Notes: a model not told the origin generated them from the letters alone. DNA of 64,000 bases from Humibacter ginsenosidimutans (GCF_007859675.1 NZ_CP042305.1:1550001-1614000); one strand, 5' to 3'. Shown: positions 1 to 8,644, counted from the first letter of the stretch. Program-made: numbers and translations.

Positions 1-413
1 TAGAAAGCCTGCGCACGGGGGTTGGGGTCTGCGACCCACAGCGAAGCAGGCTCGGCACCGAGCACGGACTCGATCAGGGCATCCCCCGCTCCCGAACCGT
101 GCTCGTCGCGCAGCAGGTAGATCGTGAAGAGCTGAAGCGGCGGGTCGGGATACGCGGCCTCAGCGGGGCCTGCCGACGCGAAGCCGACGATCTCGCCTTC
201 GCGCTCTGCGATGGCGACGTGCGTGTCCGCGTAGCGCGGATCCGTCACCAGTGCCGTCCACATGCGCTCACGGCGGGACACGAACCCGGGGTCGTCGAGA
301 ACCTCGTCGGACATGAGTCCGCGGTACGTCTGCTGCCACGCCAGCACGTGAACGCGGGCGATGCCCGCGACGTCATCGGGAGTCGGACGGCGAACGACGA
401 AGGGCGAGGGCAT
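1..413 (-). CDS. GNAT family N-acetyltransferase, 3' part missing
   Basis: This minus-strand gene starts at the ATG at 413-411 and runs off the left edge, so only about 137 N-terminal residues are visible. The protein opens MPSPFVVRRPTPDDVAGIAR, the usual first strand and helix of a GNAT fold, followed by VHVLAWQQTYRGL, typical of acetyltransferases of the RimI/PhnO type. A second part, IVGFASAGPAEA, leads into LQLFTIYLLRDEHGSGAGDAL, which carries the degenerate acetyl-CoA pyrophosphate loop (R/Q-x-x-G-x-G/A). It would transfer an acetyl group from acetyl-CoA to an unidentified amine. It reads in the same direction as the Ddn-like gene upstream of it. Confidence 0.85.
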   Translation of the reverse strand, partial: MPSPFVVRRPTPDDVAGIARVHVLAWQQTYRGLMSDEVLDDPGFVSRRERMWTALVTDPRYADTHVAIAEREGEIVGFASAGPAEAAYPDPPLQLFTIYLLRDEHGSGAGDALIESVLGAEPASLWVADPNPRAQAF

Positions 414-490
414 TCACCGATCGTAATCGGCGGGGGTTTCGAGGCGCGCTCCTCAACCCTCGGAGGCGATGCGCTCCTTCGGCGAACTGC

Positions 491-991
491 TCAACCCGCT
501 GGACGGGGTTCGATCGGGGTGAGGCGGAAGATACGGAGCACGCGTCCGCTCGCACGCTCGTAACCGCGATAACCGGGCCACTGGCGCTGGATGTATGCCC
601 ACACCGCCTCGCGCTCGTCATCGCCGATGAGCTGCGAGCGCACCGCGACGGGTCTGCCGCGAACGAGGGCGACGGCATCCGGATGCGCCATGAGGTTCGC
701 CGTCCAGGCAGGGTGCGCGTCTCGGGCGAAGTTGCTGCCCGTCACGAGCATGACGCCGTGCGGCTCAGGGCAGTACATCAGGGCTGTCTCGCGCTCGATT
801 CCGGTCTTCGCGCCGATCGTGCGCAGCACGAGGGAGGGCACGAGCAGGCCGCTCAGCTGCACGCGCCCGCGACTGACGAAGGCCATGCCGCGCTCGAGCG
901 GAGGCATCACGGCGGGCCCGACGGCGCGGAAGAAACGTGTGCGGGAGAACCACGCGACTCCCGCGCGGGTGACGTAGAGCACCGAGGGCAT
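491..991 (-). CDS. Ddn-like deazaflavin (F420)-dependent nitroreductase family protein
   Basis: This is a 166-residue split-barrel protein of the family that includes mycobacterial Ddn, which uses reduced F420. Family landmarks are LRTIGAKTGIERETAL (the G-x-K/R-S/T-G phosphate-binding turn), a hydrophobic strand around VMLVTGSNFA, HPAWTANLMAHPDA (the H-P-x-W-x-x-N-L motif) and a C-terminal YRGYERASGR. The ATG at 991 is chosen because homologues begin close to this hydrophobic N-terminus; an in-frame GTG at 1030 would add 13 residues. It is divergent from fbiA, so an F420 user sits beside an F420 biosynthesis gene. The substrate is unknown. A plain FMN-type split barrel is the alternative. Confidence 0.8.
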   Translation of the reverse strand: MPSVLYVTRAGVAWFSRTRFFRAVGPAVMPPLERGMAFVSRGRVQLSGLLVPSLVLRTIGAKTGIERETALMYCPEPHGVMLVTGSNFARDAHPAWTANLMAHPDAVALVRGRPVAVRSQLIGDDEREAVWAYIQRQWPGYRGYERASGRVLRIFRLTPIEPRPAG

Positions 992-1133
992 GGGTCGATT
1001 GTGGCCCGATGTCACGGCCGAGGCGACCACGTCGTCTCAAAGAATGACGACATGGCGACGGCCCACCCCGAGCCTGGCGGGCACGACGAGCACAACGAGC
1101 ATGAGACCCGCGCCGGGCTGCTTGACTAGTGCG

Positions 1134-2147
1134 GTGAGCGAGCTTCAGCGTGTGACCGTGTTGGCCGGCGGCGTCGGAGGCGCGCGTTTCACGCGTGGGC
1201 TGCTCGCGCATCTGAAGGATGCCCACCCCGACGGCGCCGGCGGCTCACGGGTCGCCGTGACGGTCGTCGTCAACACCGGCGACGACATGACCCTCGACGG
1301 GTTGCGCATCTGCCCCGACCTCGACACCGTGATGTACACGCTGGGCGGGGGCATCAGCGAGGAGCAGGGCTGGGGACGCGATGACGAGAGCCGCCGTGTG
1401 TCCGCCGAGATCTCCGCCTACGGACGCGGCTGGGACTGGTTCACGCTGGGCGACCTCGACCTGGCGACGCACATCGTGCGCACCGACCTGCTGTCCGGCG
1501 GTGCGACGTTGAGCGAGGTGACGGAGTTCTTGTGCAGGCGGTGGCGGCCGGGGGCCACGCTGCTGCCGATGAGCGACTCGCCCGTGGAGACGCACGTGCG
1601 GGTGGCGGAGGCGGTGGACGAGCATCCAGCGGGCTCGCTCATCCATTTCGAGGAGTGGTGGGTGCGGTACCGTGCCGGCGTTCCCGCGACGGAGTTCGTG
1701 CAGGTCGGGCTCGAGAACGCGACGGCGGCGCCCGGCGTGATCGAGGCGATCCGCGGTGCGGACATCATCGTGCTCCCGCCGTCGAATCCGGTGGTGTCGG
1801 TCGGCACGATCCTCGCCGTGCCCGGCGTGCGCGACGCGCTGCGTCAGACCTCGGCGCGCGTGGTGGGTGTCTCGCCCATCATCGGCGGCGCGGCGGTGCG
1901 CGGCATGGCGGATGCCTGCCTCTCCACGATCGGCGTCGAGACCTCGGCGAAGGCGGTCGGAGTGCACTACGGCGCTCGAACCGCGGGCGGCGTGATCGAC
2001 GGCTGGCTCGTCGACGAGACCGATGAGGATGCCGTCGCGTCGCTCGCCGATGCCGGTCTGCGCGCCCGCGCCGTCCCGTTGTGGATGCGGGACGTCGACG
2101 CCACGTCGCGCATGGCGGAGGCCACGCTGGCGCTCGCGCTCGACTGA
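1134..2147 (+). CDS. fbiA: 2-phospho-L-lactate transferase (F420 biosynthesis)
   Basis: FbiA/CofD transfers a phospho-lactyl or phosphoenolpyruvyl unit onto Fo, making F420-0 or its dehydro form. The 337-residue length fits the family. The N-terminal nucleotide-fold motif LAGGVGGARFTRGLL sits near residues 9-23, followed by VVVNTGDDMTLDGLRICPDL, the hallmark CofD segment, and YTLGGGISEEQGWGRDDES. A later LPPSNPVVSVGTIL and VVGVSPIIGGAAVRGMAD are also characteristic. I chose the GTG at 1134 because it lies just before the conserved strand; the open frame extends further upstream without similarity to the family. Together with fbiC and the cofE-cofC gene it nearly completes an F420 pathway in this window. 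Confidence 0.92.
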   Translation: MSELQRVTVLAGGVGGARFTRGLLAHLKDAHPDGAGGSRVAVTVVVNTGDDMTLDGLRICPDLDTVMYTLGGGISEEQGWGRDDESRRVSAEISAYGRGWDWFTLGDLDLATHIVRTDLLSGGATLSEVTEFLCRRWRPGATLLPMSDSPVETHVRVAEAVDEHPAGSLIHFEEWWVRYRAGVPATEFVQVGLENATAAPGVIEAIRGADIIVLPPSNPVVSVGTILAVPGVRDALRQTSARVVGVSPIIGGAAVRGMADACLSTIGVETSAKAVGVHYGARTAGGVIDGWLVDETDEDAVASLADAGLRARAVPLWMRDVDATSRMAEATLALALD

Positions 2148-2222
2148 CATCGGGCAGGCCCGACATGTGACCTCTCGTCTTCGCATTCGCGGGTCTCGCC
2201 CCACCGCCCGGGGACCGCTGCC

Positions 2223-2228
2223 TAGGAT
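2223..2228 (+). promoter_or_regulatory. possible -10 element for the Ddn-like gene
   Basis: The hexamer TAGGAT lies 25 bp upstream of the ATG at 2254 and is followed by a good Shine-Dalgarno (CAGGGAGGAC). Its spacing suits a short leader. No convincing -35 was identified. Confidence 0.4.
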
Positions 2229-2253
2229 CGGCCTCGACTCCAGGGAGGACACC

Positions 2254-2667
2254 ATGGCGGACCACGCGGGCTACAACCAGCCGATCATCGACGAGTTCAG
2301 GGCGAACGGCGGCACCGTCGAGCACTTCGGCCGCGGCCTCGTGCTGCTGCACCACATCGGCGCCAAGAGCGGCGAGGAGCGGGTGAGCCCCGTGGCCGCG
2401 GTCAAGACCGGCGACGGTGAGTGGCTCGTCGCAGGGTCGAAGGCCGGAGCACCAGAGCACCCGGCCTGGTATCACAACCTGCTCGCCCATCCCGACGTCA
2501 CCATCGAGACGCCGGACGACGGCGACGTGTCCGTGCACGTCACCGACCTGAAGGGCGCCGACCACGACGCGGCCTGGCAGCTGTTCACCGGCCGCAACCC
2601 GGGGTTCCTCGACTATCAGAGCAAGACGAGTCGCGTCATCCCCGTGCTGCGGCTGACCCGACGCTGA
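2254..2667 (+). CDS. Ddn-like deazaflavin-dependent nitroreductase family protein
   Basis: A 137-residue small split-barrel protein of the Ddn/F420-dependent family. Visible motifs are LLHHIGAKSGEERVSPVA (phosphate-binding turn), WLVAGSKAGAPEHPAWYHNL, with the family's H-P-x-W-Y-H-N-L block, and the C-terminal FLDYQSKTSRVIPVLRL, in which a tyrosine and the R-x-I-P-V strand are conserved. The ATG at 2254 is preceded by GGGAGGAC. It lies between fbiA and fbiC on the same strand, so it probably uses the F420 they help make. Its physiological substrate is not known; family members act as quinone or enone reductases. A second paralogue is at 491-991 and a frameshifted one at 17106-17565. Confidence 0.85.
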   Translation: MADHAGYNQPIIDEFRANGGTVEHFGRGLVLLHHIGAKSGEERVSPVAAVKTGDGEWLVAGSKAGAPEHPAWYHNLLAHPDVTIETPDDGDVSVHVTDLKGADHDAAWQLFTGRNPGFLDYQSKTSRVIPVLRLTRR

Positions 2668-2672
2668 CGACA

Positions 2673-2747
2673 GGCGCCCCGGCGCCGTGACGAGTTCACG
2701 GGGCTCGACGGCACGGGCGGCGAAGCCGGCCGCGGTGCCGGGGCGCC
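2673..2747. repeat. long inverted repeat upstream of fbiC
   Basis: Perfect 11-bp arms, GGCGCCCCGGC at 2673-2683 and GCCGGGGCGCC at 2737-2747, flank about 53 bp of GC-rich sequence. The structure could end transcription from the Ddn-like gene. It sits just before the TAGGCT hexamer at 2753-2758, a candidate -10 for fbiC. Confidence 0.45.
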
Positions 2748-2847
2748 GCCGCTAGGCTGGGCGCGAATCCGCTGTATGGCCCGGGTGTGGGCCGCATTCT
2801 CGTTGTTCGGTCTCTCGACCATTTCCGCTCGATCTCCACCGCCGAGG

Positions 2848-5421
2848 ATGCCCGTGCCCGCCACCCCAGTTCCGCTCACCGCTCCTCCGCGTTCGACGTC
2901 GGCGATGCCCGAGTCCGAACGGCCATCGGGTGCCCGGCTCGCGCGGGCACTGGCGAAGGCGCGCGCGACGGCCGAGGCGGGCATCCCGCCCATGCCGGAG
3001 GATGCCGAGGCGCTGCTCTTCGCGCGCGGAGACGACCTCGACGAACTGCTCGGACTGGCCGGGCGAGTGCGCGACGCCGGACTCGAGGCCGCGGGCAGGC
3101 CGGAGGTCATCACCTACTCGCGCAAGGTCTTCATTCCGCTGACGCACCTCTGCCAGGACCGCTGCCACTACTGCATCTTCGTGCAGACGCCCGGCAAGCT
3201 CGCCAAGGCCGGCATCGCGCCGTTCCTCTCCGAGGAGGAGGTGCTGGAGATCGCGCGCCAGGGCGCCGCGATGGGCTGCAAGGAGGCGCTCTTCACGCTC
3301 GGCGACCGGCCGGAGAACCGGTGGCCCGTCGCCGGGGAATGGCTTGCCGAGCACGGGTACGACTCGACGATCGAGTACATGCGGGCCATGGCCGTCAGGG
3401 TGCTCGAGGAGACCGGACTGCTTCCCCACCTCAACCCGGGCGTGATGACCTGGGCGGAGCTGCAGCGGCTGAAGCCCGTGGCCCCGTCGATGGGCATGAT
3501 GCTCGAAACGACGTCGGTGCGTCTGTGGGCTCAGAAGGGGCAGGCCCACTACGGGTCGCCCGACAAGGATCCCGCGGTGCGTCTGCGCGTGATCGACGAC
3601 GCCGGGCGCTCGCAGATCCCCTTCACCACCGGCGTGCTGCTCGGCATCGGCGAGACCGTGCGCGACCGCGTGGATGCCATGTTCGCGCTGCGCGAGGCAT
3701 CCTCCCGCTGGGGACACGTGCAGGAGGTGATCGTGCAGAACTTCCGGGCGAAGTACGCGACCGCCATGATGAACCGCCCCGACCTGGCGGCCGACGAGTA
3801 TGCCGCGGCCGTCGCCGTGACCCGATTGGTTCTGGGCCGGGATGCCCGCGTGCAGGCCCCGCCGAACCTCACCGACCACGACGAACTGGCTCTCTTGATC
3901 CGCGCGGGCATCGACGACTGGGGCGGCGTCAGCCCGCTCACCCCCGACCACGTGAACCCCGAGCGGCCGTGGCCCCAGATCGACGAGCTCGGCAGGCTCA
4001 CCGCTCTGGCCGGCTTTCGGCTGCGCGAGCGGCTGACCGCCCACCCGCACTTCGTGCGCGCCGGCGAGCCCTGGATCGATCCGGCCGTGCTGCCGCACAC
4101 GCTCGCGCTCGCGGATGCCGACGGGCTGGCCGACGAGGCCGCGCCCGTGGCGGGCCGGCCGTGGCGGCTGGAGGCCGAGCCGGCCCGCCCCGGTGGCACA
4201 TCCGCGCCAGCTTTCGGCAATCGCGCCAGAAAGTCTGGCGCAACAGCCGAGACCTGGCGCGATTACGAAGGATCACCCCTCGGCGCGGTGCTCGACGCGG
4301 CCCGCCGCGACCCCGCGGGCCTCGATGACGCCGACTACGTCGCGCTGCTCGACGCCGACGGTGCCGAACTCGCGGCGCTCACGGCACTGGCCGACGACGT
4401 GCGCCGCGAACGTGTCGGCGACGAGATCACCTACGTCATCAACCGCAACCTCGACTCGTCGCTGTTCCGCGCGATCGGTGCCGTGAATCCGCACTCTCGG
4501 GAGGAGAAAGGCACACCCTCGCGGGGAGAGACCCGCACTCTCGGGAGCAGAGAGGCACCGCCTCGGGAGGAGGAGGGCACACCCTCGCTGACGGCGGAGA
4601 TCGTGACGACGCTGGCGGACGAGGCGTGGGAAGACGGGGCCACGGAAGTCTGCATACAGGGGCGCATCGGGGACGGGATGCCGGCATCCGCGTACCTCGA
4701 CCTGGTGCGGGCGGTGCGCGCGCACCATCCGCTGCACGTGCACGCGTATCGCCCGATCGAGCTGCGGGACGGGGCCACCCGAGCGAACATGCCGTTGGCG
4801 GAATATCTCGCACAGCTGCGCTCGGCGGGAGTAGGAAGCGTGCCCGGTACCGGGGCGCGGATTCTCGACGACCGGATTCGGGGCATCCTCTCCGGCGGCA
4901 CCGAACTGCCCGTGGCGACCTGGCTGGAGACCATCGAGGCGGCGCACCTGGCCGGCCTGCGTTCGACCGCCACCATGGTTTACGGCCACCTCGAGACGCC
5001 GGCCGATCAGGTTGCGCACCTGAGGATGCTCGCCGCCCTGCAGCAGCGCACCGGCGGCTTCACCGAGTTCATCGCCATGCCGTTCGTTCCGAACGACTCC
5101 CCCGTCGAGGTGCCGGGCGCGCGTCCCGGACCGAGCCTGCGCGAGACGAGGGCTGTGCACGCCGTGGCCCGCCTCATGCTCGCCGGCACGATCGACCACC
5201 TGCAGGCCGCATGGACGAAGCTCGGCCTGCGTGGAACCCGTCTGGTGCTGACCGGCGGGGTCGACGACCTGGGCGGCGTGCTCCTCGACGGTGAGCTCGC
5301 CCCCTGGGCGGGACCGGAGCAGGGACGCGTGCTGACCGTCGCCGACATGCAACGCATCGCCGATGAGGTCGCGCGGCCTCTGGCACAGCGCACGACGACG
5401 TACGAACGGGTCGTGCCGTGA
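2848..5421 (+). CDS. fbiC: FbiC: CofG-CofH Fo synthase, CofH half lacking its Fe-S motif
   Basis: FbiC joins two radical-SAM halves that build Fo from tyrosine and a ribityl-uracil. From the ATG at 2848 the protein has 857 residues, the usual length; the frame also allows a start at 2776. The CofG half is normal: KVFIPLTHLCQDRCHYC carries the C-x3-C-x2-C cluster motif near residues 102-109. The CofH half starts as expected with ITYVINRNLDSS near residue 526. The cysteine motif that should follow is absent: the frame reads FRAIGAVNPHSREEKGTPS across four 22-bp tandem repeats (4497-4584). Later CofH landmarks remain (TEVCIQGR, HVHAYRPIE, STATMVYGHLE, RTGGFTEF, ARPGPSLRETRAVHA, QRTTTYERVV). The linker holds an intragenic hairpin at 4203-4261. 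As read, CofH chemistry should fail unless another CofH exists. Confidence 0.88.
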   Translation: MPVPATPVPLTAPPRSTSAMPESERPSGARLARALAKARATAEAGIPPMPEDAEALLFARGDDLDELLGLAGRVRDAGLEAAGRPEVITYSRKVFIPLTHLCQDRCHYCIFVQTPGKLAKAGIAPFLSEEEVLEIARQGAAMGCKEALFTLGDRPENRWPVAGEWLAEHGYDSTIEYMRAMAVRVLEETGLLPHLNPGVMTWAELQRLKPVAPSMGMMLETTSVRLWAQKGQAHYGSPDKDPAVRLRVIDDAGRSQIPFTTGVLLGIGETVRDRVDAMFALREASSRWGHVQEVIVQNFRAKYATAMMNRPDLAADEYAAAVAVTRLVLGRDARVQAPPNLTDHDELALLIRAGIDDWGGVSPLTPDHVNPERPWPQIDELGRLTALAGFRLRERLTAHPHFVRAGEPWIDPAVLPHTLALADADGLADEAAPVAGRPWRLEAEPARPGGTSAPAFGNRARKSGATAETWRDYEGSPLGAVLDAARRDPAGLDDADYVALLDADGAELAALTALADDVRRERVGDEITYVINRNLDSSLFRAIGAVNPHSREEKGTPSRGETRTLGSREAPPREEEGTPSLTAEIVTTLADEAWEDGATEVCIQGRIGDGMPASAYLDLVRAVRAHHPLHVHAYRPIELRDGATRANMPLAEYLAQLRSAGVGSVPGTGARILDDRIRGILSGGTELPVATWLETIEAAHLAGLRSTATMVYGHLETPADQVAHLRMLAALQQRTGGFTEFIAMPFVPNDSPVEVPGARPGPSLRETRAVHAVARLMLAGTIDHLQAAWTKLGLRGTRLVLTGGVDDLGGVLLDGELAPWAGPEQGRVLTVADMQRIADEVARPLAQRTTTYERVVP
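4203..4261. repeat. intragenic imperfect palindrome in the fbiC domain linker
   Basis: Two 28-bp arms (4203-4230 and 4234-4261) separated by 3 bp form an imperfect inverted repeat. Its outer and inner ends are both copies of CGCGCCAG/CTGGCGCG. It encodes part of the linker between the CofG and CofH halves of FbiC, where an in-frame insertion would be tolerated. It looks like a REP-type palindromic element inside a coding sequence. Confidence 0.6.
4497..4584. repeat. four 22-bp tandem repeats inside fbiC
   Basis: Four units start at 4497, 4519, 4541 and 4563, each beginning TCGG or TCGC; three share the core GAGA/GAGG-AGGCACACCC or a close variant. Because 22 is not a multiple of three, each unit is read in a different frame. 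The array covers the position where the CofH C-x3-C-x2-C motif belongs. A related 22-bp array is found at 40718-40868. Confidence 0.85.
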
Positions 5422-6899
5422 GCGACGGCACCATCGAGGTCGACACGCTCATCGTGGGTGCCGGCTTCGCGGGGCTCGGGCTCGGCATCCTGCTGAAGCG
5501 CCGTGCCGCTGCGCGGGGCCGCCACGGGTCTTTCCTCATCGTGGAGCGCGCGGACGACGTGGGTGGAACGTGGCGCGACAACGTGTACCCGGGGGTGGCG
5601 TGCGACATCCCCTCTCACCTGTACTCGTTCTCGTTCCGCACCAGCGGCGACTGGACCCACGTCTACCCCAGCGGCCTGGAGCTGCAGGCCTATCTGCGCG
5701 AGTGCGCGCACGACGAGGGTCTCGCGCCGCATCTGCGCTTCGGCGAAGCGGTCGTCGACGCACGCTGGAACGAGGCCGACCGTCGCTGGGTCGTCACGAC
5801 GACCCGAGCCACGTATCGGGCCACAGCACTGGTGAGCGCCGTCGGCCGGCTGAGCGAGCCGCGGCTGCCCGCGATCGAAGGGCTGAGCGGCTTTCCGGGC
5901 CGCGTGCTGCACACCGCGGCATGGGACGATCGCCTCGAGCTGGCGGGCGAGCGCGTCGGGCTCGTCGGCACCGGGGCATCCGCCGTGCAACTGCTGCCCC
6001 ACCTGCAGCGCGCATCGAAGCAGGTGACCGTGTTTCAGCGCAGTGCGCCCTACGTGGTGCCGCGCGGCGATCGTGAGTACACCGCTCGGGAACGTGCCGA
6101 GCTCGCCGATGCCGGCGCGCGCGACCGACTGCGCGAACGGCTGTTCGCGGACGCCGAGGCGGGGTTCCCGGCACGGATGCGCGAACCCGTCGCGATCACG
6201 TCGCTGCGGGAGCGCGCTGCCGCGCACCTGCGCGATCAGGTGGCGGATGCCGGGCTGCGGGCATCCCTCGCCCCCGACTACGAGATCGGGTGCAAGCGCG
6301 TGCTGCTCAGCGACGACTTCTATCCGGCGATCGCGTCGGCGAACGTGACGCTGGAGGCGTCCGCCCTGGATCACGTGGAGGGGATGACGGCGGTCGCGGC
6401 GTCGGGAGAGCGGCACGACCTGGACGTGCTGGTCTTCGCCACCGGCTTCAACGCGACGAGACCGCCGTTCGCCGATCTCGTGTCGGGCAGAGACGGCATC
6501 GGTCTCTCCGAGCATTGGGTCGCGGGCATGCGCGCCTACGCGTCGACGTTGGTGCACGGCTTTCCGAACCTGTTCGTGCTCGACGGACCGAACGCGAGCC
6601 TCGGCCACAACTCGGCCGTGCACATGATCGAGACGCAGCTGCGCTACGTGCTCGGCGCGCTCGACCACCTGGCGGCGAAGGGCCTTCCGCTCGATGTCCC
6701 GCAGGAGGTCGAGGATGCCTACGTGGCGGCCATCGACGACGCCGCCGCGGATTCCGTGTGGCTGAGCGGCTGCCGCAACTGGTACGTCGACGAGCGCAGC
6801 GGGCGGCTCACGCTGTTGTGGCCGGGCACGGCGCAGTCGTTCCGCGACCGCGTCGGCACGTTCGATCCGAGCGTGTTCGAGGTGCCGGTGGCGGGATGA
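5418..6899 (+). CDS. flavin-containing (Baeyer-Villiger type) monooxygenase
   Basis: A 493-residue two-dinucleotide-fold monooxygenase. The FAD-binding GAGFAGLGLG is near residues 14-23, followed by ERADDVGGTWRDNVYPGVAC, the classic G-G-T-W block. The NADPH site GLVGTGASAVQLLPHL is near residue 180. The monooxygenase fingerprint appears as FPGRVLHTAAWDD, matching F-x-G-x3-H-x3-W except that D replaces the usual P or S. The GTG start overlaps the fbiC stop as GTGA (5418-5421), so it is probably translated with fbiC. It would insert oxygen into a ketone, or oxidise N or S, using NADPH and O2. Coupling to fbiC does not show that it has a role in F420 metabolism. Confidence 0.88.
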   Translation: MSDGTIEVDTLIVGAGFAGLGLGILLKRRAAARGRHGSFLIVERADDVGGTWRDNVYPGVACDIPSHLYSFSFRTSGDWTHVYPSGLELQAYLRECAHDEGLAPHLRFGEAVVDARWNEADRRWVVTTTRATYRATALVSAVGRLSEPRLPAIEGLSGFPGRVLHTAAWDDRLELAGERVGLVGTGASAVQLLPHLQRASKQVTVFQRSAPYVVPRGDREYTARERAELADAGARDRLRERLFADAEAGFPARMREPVAITSLRERAAAHLRDQVADAGLRASLAPDYEIGCKRVLLSDDFYPAIASANVTLEASALDHVEGMTAVAASGERHDLDVLVFATGFNATRPPFADLVSGRDGIGLSEHWVAGMRAYASTLVHGFPNLFVLDGPNASLGHNSAVHMIETQLRYVLGALDHLAAKGLPLDVPQEVEDAYVAAIDDAAADSVWLSGCRNWYVDERSGRLTLLWPGTAQSFRDRVGTFDPSVFEVPVAG

Positions 6900-6977
6900 G
6901 ACTCAGAAGTGCCCGGCGATGATTGCTTCGTGACGCGCCGAACGCCGCCACCCGCGTCCGCCTGCGACACTGTCGTC

Positions 6978-7613
6978 ATGACTCGTCTCGATGCGACACG
7001 GATGCCCGAGCTCATGTCGCGCGACCGCTCCGCGCTCGACGCGCTGCTGGCATCCACGATCGTGGGTCACGTCGCCTACGTCGACGAGACGGGCGCGCCC
7101 GGCCTGCTGCCCACCGCCGTCGCACGCTGGGGCGACGAGCTCGTCGTGCACGGATCCACGGGCTCGCGCTGGATGCGCCTGGTCGCCGGAGCCGCCGCAG
7201 CGGTCTCGATCACCGCAGTGGATGGCGTGATCGTGGCACGATCCGCCTTCGAGTCCTCGCTCGCATACCGCAGCGCCGTCGTGTTCGGCGCCTTCCGCCG
7301 GCTCGATGGCGACGAGAAGCTCGAGGCCCTCGACGTGTTGACCGAGCGGTTGCTCCCCGGCCGTGTCGCCGAGGTGCGACGCCCGACGAAGAAGGAGCTC
7401 GCCGCAACCCTCGTGCTCGCCATGCCGTTGGACGAATGGTCGCTGCGGGTCTCCGACGGCTGGTCGGAAGACCCTGACGACGACATCGCCTCGGATGCCT
7501 GGGCCGGCGTCGTGCGCTTCGGCGCGCGCCCCACATCCGCGGCGGTTGCACCCGACGTGCGCGGCGGCATCCCGATGCCGCCGTCGGTGACCGGGTTCCG
7601 CGCCGCGCACTGA
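6978..7613 (+). CDS. pyridoxamine 5'-phosphate oxidase-like split-barrel flavoprotein
   Basis: A 211-residue protein of the FMN/F420-binding split-barrel superfamily, in the group often annotated as pyridoxamine 5'-phosphate oxidase-related. It opens with MPELMSRDRSALDALLASTIVGHVAYVDETG, then GLLPTAVARWGDELVVHGSTGSRWMR, the usual cofactor-phosphate strand, and ends PPSVTGFRAA. The ATG at 6978 lies 7 bp after a GACACT hexamer (6966-6971), so it is probably leaderless. The cofactor is not decided by the sequence; FMN-binding NimA-like proteins are the closest theme. The surrounding F420 genes make F420 possible. Confidence 0.75.
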   Translation: MTRLDATRMPELMSRDRSALDALLASTIVGHVAYVDETGAPGLLPTAVARWGDELVVHGSTGSRWMRLVAGAAAAVSITAVDGVIVARSAFESSLAYRSAVVFGAFRRLDGDEKLEALDVLTERLLPGRVAEVRRPTKKELAATLVLAMPLDEWSLRVSDGWSEDPDDDIASDAWAGVVRFGARPTSAAVAPDVRGGIPMPPSVTGFRAAH

Positions 7614-7690
7614 TCGCGGCCGCGGACCATCGCACCGACATCGCGCGACACACGGGTTCGTTCGGGGCACAGCGGGCATAGCGTGTGGCC

Positions 7691-8560
7691 ATGCGCTTCG
7701 CCTATGTCGACGTGTTCGCTCCCCGCCCGCTCGCCGGCAACCCGGTGGTCGTCGTGACCGGTGCGGAACGGCAGCCGGATGCCGTGCTCCAGGCGCTCGC
7801 CCGCGAGTTCAACCACTCCGAGACGGCGTTCGTGTTGGGCGGCAGCGGGGCGGACTGGCGGCTGCGTTCGTTCACGCCGAGCGGGGCCGAGGTGTTCGGC
7901 GCCGGTCACAACGCCTTGGGTGCCGTCGTCTGGCTGGCGGCGTCCGGACGCCTCGACTCGACACGCTCGTCGTTCGCGCAGGCGATCGGCGACGAGACCT
8001 ACACCGTGACCGTGTCGCAGGTCGACAGGAACGGTGCCCACGTGGCGATCCGCCAGTCCCCGCCCGAACGGCGCGCCACCTTCGACGACGGATCGGCACT
8101 GGCACGTGCGCTCGGCGTCATGGACGACGCGGTGCGGGTCGACAGGATGCCGGAGGTGATCTCGACCGGGGCCGGCCACCTGCTCGTTCCGCTGCGCCGA
8201 CGCTCCGACGTCGACTCGGCGCGCCCCGATCCCGAGTCGTTGTCGCGGCTGCTGGCCTCGATCGGCGCAGAGGGCTGCGCGGTGTTCAGTCTCGACCCCG
8301 TCGAGCCCGAGGCGCACGCCGACGTGCGGTTCTTCAATCCGACGATGGGTATCGCCGAAGACCCGGCGACCGGAACTGCGGCGGGGCCGCTCGCGGTCAA
8401 GCTGCTGCGCGACGGCCTGATCGCCCCCACGGCAACCGTGGTGATCGCCCAGGGCCACGCCGTCGGCCGGCCCAGTCTCATCTCCGTCGACGTGCGCGAC
8501 GACGAGGTGACGCTGCACGGCGACGGGATCGTCGTCGCCGAGGGCGAGCTGCACATCTAG
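7691..8560 (+). CDS. PhzF family isomerase/epimerase-like protein
   Basis: A 289-residue PhzF-fold protein. It opens MRFAYVDVFAPRPLAGNPV, with the family's G-N-P-V. The catalytic-glutamate region REFNHSETAFVL is near residue 40, and the second-domain glycine-rich block is MGIAEDPATGTAAGPLAV. PhzF isomerises a dihydro-hydroxyanthranilate in phenazine synthesis, but most family members have unknown substrates and no phenazine genes are nearby. The ATG at 7691 is chosen over the GTG at 7685 because it lies 6 bp after TAGCGT (7679-7684), a good -10, giving a leaderless mRNA. Confidence 0.85.
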   Translation: MRFAYVDVFAPRPLAGNPVVVVTGAERQPDAVLQALAREFNHSETAFVLGGSGADWRLRSFTPSGAEVFGAGHNALGAVVWLAASGRLDSTRSSFAQAIGDETYTVTVSQVDRNGAHVAIRQSPPERRATFDDGSALARALGVMDDAVRVDRMPEVISTGAGHLLVPLRRRSDVDSARPDPESLSRLLASIGAEGCAVFSLDPVEPEAHADVRFFNPTMGIAEDPATGTAAGPLAVKLLRDGLIAPTATVVIAQGHAVGRPSLISVDVRDDEVTLHGDGIVVAEGELHI

Positions 8561-8606
8561 CGTGCACGCGACCCGGACCGCGGCCCTGCGAATGGCGCAC
8601 TCGCGC

Positions 8607-8612
8607 TAGCGT
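8607..8612 (+). promoter_or_regulatory. possible -10 element for the LLM gene
   Basis: TAGCGT lies 32 bp upstream of the ATG at 8645, and the gene has a strong Shine-Dalgarno (AGCGAGGAGAACC). The same hexamer precedes PhzF. Confidence 0.4.
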
Positions 8613-8644
8613 CGAAGCATCCCGACCGATCAGCGAGGAGAACC

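Noticed and set aside
7691..8560. Phenazine biosynthesis cluster
   Set aside because: PhzF is alone; no other phz genes are nearby, and the family is mostly of other function.
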